64,000 bases of DNA, from assembly GCA_934371915.1 (NCBI GenBank), contig CAKROE010000007.1, forward strand, positions 1 through 64,000. The letters run 5' to 3'. The DNA is from an uncultured Blautia sp. (GTDB lineage Bacteria; Bacillota; Clostridia; Lachnospirales; Lachnospiraceae). The position numbers and the translations under genes were made by a program. Of the stretch, positions 60,886-64,000 are shown piece after piece (positions within the stretch are counted from its first letter, which is position 1; each line of letters starts with the position of its first letter). A model generated the notes under the pieces. That model was not told the origin of the DNA, made no database searches, and saw nothing but the letters and a program-made list of their open reading frames with translations.

Positions 60886-61784
60886 GCTTCTTCACCTCCC
60901 ATGCCGTTATCAATTCTGGCAAGCTCTACTGTCCGAAGCAGCGCTCTTTTTGCAATTTCTCCACCGATCTGAAGACGGAAATCTCTCGAAGCTCTCCAGG
61001 AATCCCTCGGATGGATTTCACCTCGAATACTTTCTTCCAGTTCCTGATAAAAACTTTCATCCAAAATTCTGCCTTTCAGCTTTTTTTCCGTCTCTACACA
61101 CCGATACGGAACCGGTGCCGCTACACCGAAGGTAATACGTACATCTTCCAGAATATTTTTTTCTGTATCAACTTTACTTACCACACTGCAGCTTAACGTC
61201 GCAATATCCATTGCATTTCGCATCGAATATTTAATATAGTGTCCGTGATATCCGGCATATTCTTTTTTCGGAATCACTACATGGGTAAGTACCTCGCCCG
61301 GATGCAGATCTACGCGTCCCGGTCCCAGATAAAATTCCCTCACCGGTGTGATTCTGCCACCATCTTCATTTGCAATATGCAGAAGTGAATTGTAGGAAAA
61401 AACCGTTGGTACACTGTCAGCACTGACGGCACCATTACAGATATTTCCGCCGATCGTACCGATATTTCGAATCTGCGGACCTCCAACCTGATCAACTGCT
61501 TCTCCCAGAACCGGAATATATTTCTGTATGATCGGATTCGCTGTAATATGTGAAAATACAGTTCCTGCGCCAATCAGAATATCCCCGTTCTCATTTCTTG
61601 TAATACCTTTAATTTCCTCAATATCCCGGATGGATACCAGAGAAGTGCCTGCCATCCTGCCTTCACGGATTTTGATCAGAACATCACTTCCTCCTGATAT
61701 GATTCTCGCATCCGGATGTTCTTTCAGAAGCATAACTGCCTCTGATACGGTTTTTGCATTGTAGTATTTCTCAATGTCATACAT
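60882..61784 (-). CDS. xdhB: Xanthine-dehydrogenase-type FAD-binding subunit
   Basis: A 300-residue FAD-binding subunit of the CO-dehydrogenase flavoprotein fold. The FAD motifs are ARIISGGSDVLIKIREG (about 25-41) and QIRNIGTIGGNICNGAVSAD (about 103-122). A C-terminal CODH_C-type domain follows. It passes electrons to a carrier such as NAD+ or ferredoxin. It begins 16 bp after xdhA with a GAGGGGG site, and its last four bases overlap the xdhC start. Confidence 0.95.
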   Translation of the reverse strand: MYDIEKYYNAKTVSEAVMLLKEHPDARIISGGSDVLIKIREGRMAGTSLVSIRDIEEIKGITRNENGDILIGAGTVFSHITANPIIQKYIPVLGEAVDQVGGPQIRNIGTIGGNICNGAVSADSVPTVFSYNSLLHIANEDGGRITPVREFYLGPGRVDLHPGEVLTHVVIPKKEYAGYHGHYIKYSMRNAMDIATLSCSVVSKVDTEKNILEDVRITFGVAAPVPYRCVETEKKLKGRILDESFYQELEESIRGEIHPRDSWRASRDFRLQIGGEIAKRALLRTVELARIDNGMGGEEA

Positions 61785-61799
61785 AGTCTGCGCCCCCTC

Positions 61800-64000
61800 T
61801 CAGATCAGTCCTGCTTTTTTGAATCCGTCAATCAGACGCTGTGGCGTCAGTGGATTCTCATTGAATGCCACACCAGTTGCATGAAGCACTGCATTACGGA
61901 TTGCCGGTGCACTCGGGATTGCCGGTGGCTCCCCAAGGGCTTTATTTCCATATGGACCCATCGGATCATCCATTTCCACAAAATCGGCTTTGATGTCCGG
62001 CGTATCCAGCATCGTCATCAGTTTATAGTCAAGAAGATTACCATTTAAAGGTCTTCCTGTCTTTTCATCAAGAATCAGCTGTTCACTGATGCCATAGCCC
62101 ATGCCCATCGACATACCACCATGCACCTGCATTTCAGCCAGCTGTGGATTCAGAAGTTTTCCACTGTCATGTACATTGATGATATGAAGAATTTTTATTT
62201 TTCCAAGTTTGATGTCTACTTCAACTTCGGCAAAACAGCAGCCGGTTGCAATCGTATTTTTCTTTACCTGTTCAGATACTTCTGCTGTCAGTACAGAAGA
62301 ATTCGTCAGGCTGTAGTAACTCTCTTCTGCCAGTGCAGCAAGTGAAATTGCCTGCTCTTCGCCTGCCCAGATCCAGTTGTCACGAAGACTTAATTCTCTG
62401 GTATCCACCTCCGGCAGAAGTGTTTTTGCATAAGTCAGAATCTTGTCTCTTAAAATTTCTGCACAGTGTTTGACAGCCGTTCCAGTTACAAAGGACTGTC
62501 TGGAAGCATAGGCTCCTGTATCAAACGGGGATACATCGGTATCCTGCACTGTCTGGATGTGTACATGAGCCATATCTGTATGAAGTGTCTCTGCAACCAT
62601 CTGTGAAAATACAGTATCTGCTCCCTGTCCGATCTCCGTTGCACCAAGCTGAAGCTGCACGCTGCCATCCTGATTCAGTGAAAGACGTGCCCCTGCGATT
62701 TCCAGTGAAATCGGCCATACACCGGTTTTATACGAAAACAAAGCCATACCGACTCCTCTGCGTACCGCTCCTGTCTGCTTTGCATATTTTTTTCTTTTTT
62801 CATCCCAGTGAATGTATTCTGCACCCTTTTTCAGACATTCAAAAATACCGTTCGTATTTGCAGCGATCGGTTTCAGATAACGGTCTTCATAATATCCTTC
62901 AATTAAGTTTTTCCTGCGGAATTCCAGTGGATCCATGTGGATTGCCTCTGCCACATCATCCATAAAGCTCTCTATTGCGAAGCATACCTGCGGAATTCCA
63001 TAACCACGCATTGCACCGCCTACCGGTGTGTTGGTATAGATCGTATAAGCCTCCCCGCGGATATTTTGGCAGGCATATTGCAGTCTCCACGAAGTCAGAC
63101 CGTTCGCTGCAATCGCATGACCGTGTGATGCATAAGCGCCCTGATTGGAATAAGAGTGCATATCCTTTGCAACAAGCTTTCCTTCTTTATCCACACCTGC
63201 GGCAAGATCAAATTCAATAGCATGACGGGTTCTGGTATTGCAGAAAGTCTCTTCTCTGCTGATATCCAGTTTGACCGGTCTGCCGCCCACCTGCGTTGTC
63301 AGAAACGCATTCAGTGGTTCATATAAGACATCCTGCTTATTTCCGAATCCACCTCCGATATATGGCTTGATCACACGGACATTGCCCCACGGGATTCCCA
63401 GTGCCTGACCAATGACACGGCGCACGATATGCGGAATCTGCGTAGATGTCACAACCACGATCCGTCCTTTTTCCATATAGGCATACGAAATTGGGTTTTC
63501 GATATGACAATGCTGTACGATCGGAGTCTTGTATGTGCCTTTTACCACCGTTTCGGCTTCTTCCATACCCTTATCGACATCTCCGATAAAATAATTGGAA
63601 CGGGCAAGTACGTTATCTTTTTTATCGAAATGAATTGGCGGTTTGCTTCCATACATGGATTTACGCGGATGAATCTCAACCGGATATTCCTCATATTCTA
63701 CTTTGATCTTTTTCAACGCTCTGGATGCAATAATTTCATCCTCCGCAACGACTGCCGCAATGTCATCTCCATAATAGCGCACACGACCGGTCAGCAGATT
63801 CCTGTCTGCCACATCCTGATGTGCCAGTTCCACAGACCATGGATGTCCCGGTGTCGGATAGCAATGATCCGGGACATCATGGAACGTCACAACCTTCACC
63901 ACCCCTTCCATGATCTCGGCCTCACTGGTATCAATAGATTTTACGATTCCATTTCCAATTGTTGCATGCAGCACTTTCGCCACCAGACATCTTTTCGGAA
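61800..64000 (-). CDS. xdhA: Xanthine-dehydrogenase-type molybdenum-binding subunit (partial)
   Basis: The 5' end is beyond the right edge; the frame stays open to 64000, so the GTG at 63983 is an internal Val. The 733 visible codons cover most of the catalytic subunit. Motifs: KPYIGGGFGNKQD, GGAMRGYGIPQ (Arg for the substrate), GATEIGQGADT (cofactor Gln) and KALGEPPAIPSAP, whose Glu is the base catalyst. About 35 residues appear missing. The family oxidizes purines such as hypoxanthine or xanthine; because the complex is reversible it could also reduce uric acid. The exact substrate is not settled. Confidence 0.94.
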   Translation of the reverse strand, partial: PKRCLVAKVLHATIGNGIVKSIDTSEAEIMEGVVKVVTFHDVPDHCYPTPGHPWSVELAHQDVADRNLLTGRVRYYGDDIAAVVAEDEIIASRALKKIKVEYEEYPVEIHPRKSMYGSKPPIHFDKKDNVLARSNYFIGDVDKGMEEAETVVKGTYKTPIVQHCHIENPISYAYMEKGRIVVVTSTQIPHIVRRVIGQALGIPWGNVRVIKPYIGGGFGNKQDVLYEPLNAFLTTQVGGRPVKLDISREETFCNTRTRHAIEFDLAAGVDKEGKLVAKDMHSYSNQGAYASHGHAIAANGLTSWRLQYACQNIRGEAYTIYTNTPVGGAMRGYGIPQVCFAIESFMDDVAEAIHMDPLEFRRKNLIEGYYEDRYLKPIAANTNGIFECLKKGAEYIHWDEKRKKYAKQTGAVRRGVGMALFSYKTGVWPISLEIAGARLSLNQDGSVQLQLGATEIGQGADTVFSQMVAETLHTDMAHVHIQTVQDTDVSPFDTGAYASRQSFVTGTAVKHCAEILRDKILTYAKTLLPEVDTRELSLRDNWIWAGEEQAISLAALAEESYYSLTNSSVLTAEVSEQVKKNTIATGCCFAEVEVDIKLGKIKILHIINVHDSGKLLNPQLAEMQVHGGMSMGMGYGISEQLILDEKTGRPLNGNLLDYKLMTMLDTPDIKADFVEMDDPMGPYGNKALGEPPAIPSAPAIRNAVLHATGVAFNENPLTPQRLIDGFKKAGLI

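Noticed and set aside
63981..63983. GTG as the start of the molybdenum subunit
   Set aside because: The frame stays open to the window end with plausible family residues upstream, and a start here would drop about 35 conserved N-terminal residues, so the gene is treated as cut by the edge.

Overview
The window looks like chromosomal DNA of a low-to-medium GC, anaerobic, spore-forming gut Firmicute, most likely a Lachnospiraceae member. Supports are the Clostridia-type gene order around rseP-dxr-cdsA-uppS-frr-pyrH, a PdaA-like spore cortex deacetylase, a HydE hydrogenase maturase, a GH112 galactosyl-sugar phosphorylase, ECF pantothenate uptake, and a selenium-linked purine catabolism cluster. 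I see no rRNA, tRNA, CRISPR array, prophage or insertion sequence. Species cannot be assigned from the sequence alone.

Layout. (1) 1-12.6 kb, minus strand, housekeeping: a partial spore peptidoglycan-binding-type protein, a glycosyltransferase, the isoprenoid/envelope/translation string rseP-dxr-cdsA-uppS-frr-pyrH, a lipoprotein, smpB-rnr-secG and eno. (2) 12.7-30.7 kb, cell envelope: a plus-strand PdaA-like deacetylase, then a long minus-strand surface-glycan block (DltD-like, MBOAT, TagD, two tandem SGNH proteins, UDP-galactopyranose mutase, acyltransferase, GtrII-like transferase, three family-2 glycosyltransferases), followed by plus-strand membrane glycosyltransferase and GtrB-like genes and another acyltransferase. 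The block from about 20.5 to 30.7 kb is visibly AT-richer than its neighbours. (3) 30.7-39.5 kb: GH112 phosphorylase, RluA pseudouridine synthase, a coenzyme A set (coaX, PanT-like ECF S component, coaBC), MnmM, a cyclophilin lipoprotein, luxS and an SH3 lipoprotein. (4) 39.6-64 kb: a purine/uric-acid-type catabolic island, interrupted by a kinase-antiporter pair, a YdjI-YdjG-YdjH-like trio and a DUF1015 gene.

The catabolic island holds dihydropyrimidinase (hydA) with hydE 17 bp behind it, a YheO-type regulator, dpaL/ygeX, ygeY, ygeW, carbamate kinase, two small bacterial-microcompartment shell proteins, a MATE transporter, a YqeC-nucleotidyltransferase fusion, yqeB and the three subunits of a xanthine-dehydrogenase-type molybdenum hydroxylase (the last cut by the right edge). 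The inferred flow is: molybdenum hydroxylase acts on the purine; the amidohydrolase opens a ring; YgeX/YgeY break down ureido and diaminopropionate-type intermediates; YgeW releases carbamoyl phosphate; ArcC makes ATP from it. YqeB/YqeC point to a selenium-modified molybdenum cofactor.

The most unusual parts are the 509-bp gap in front of ygeW, which carries a 25-nt-period direct repeat, a possible pseudoknot and two large imperfect hairpins (the second about 209 nt long, ending just before the ygeW ribosome binding site), and the shell-protein pair, which has no pentameric vertex gene in view.
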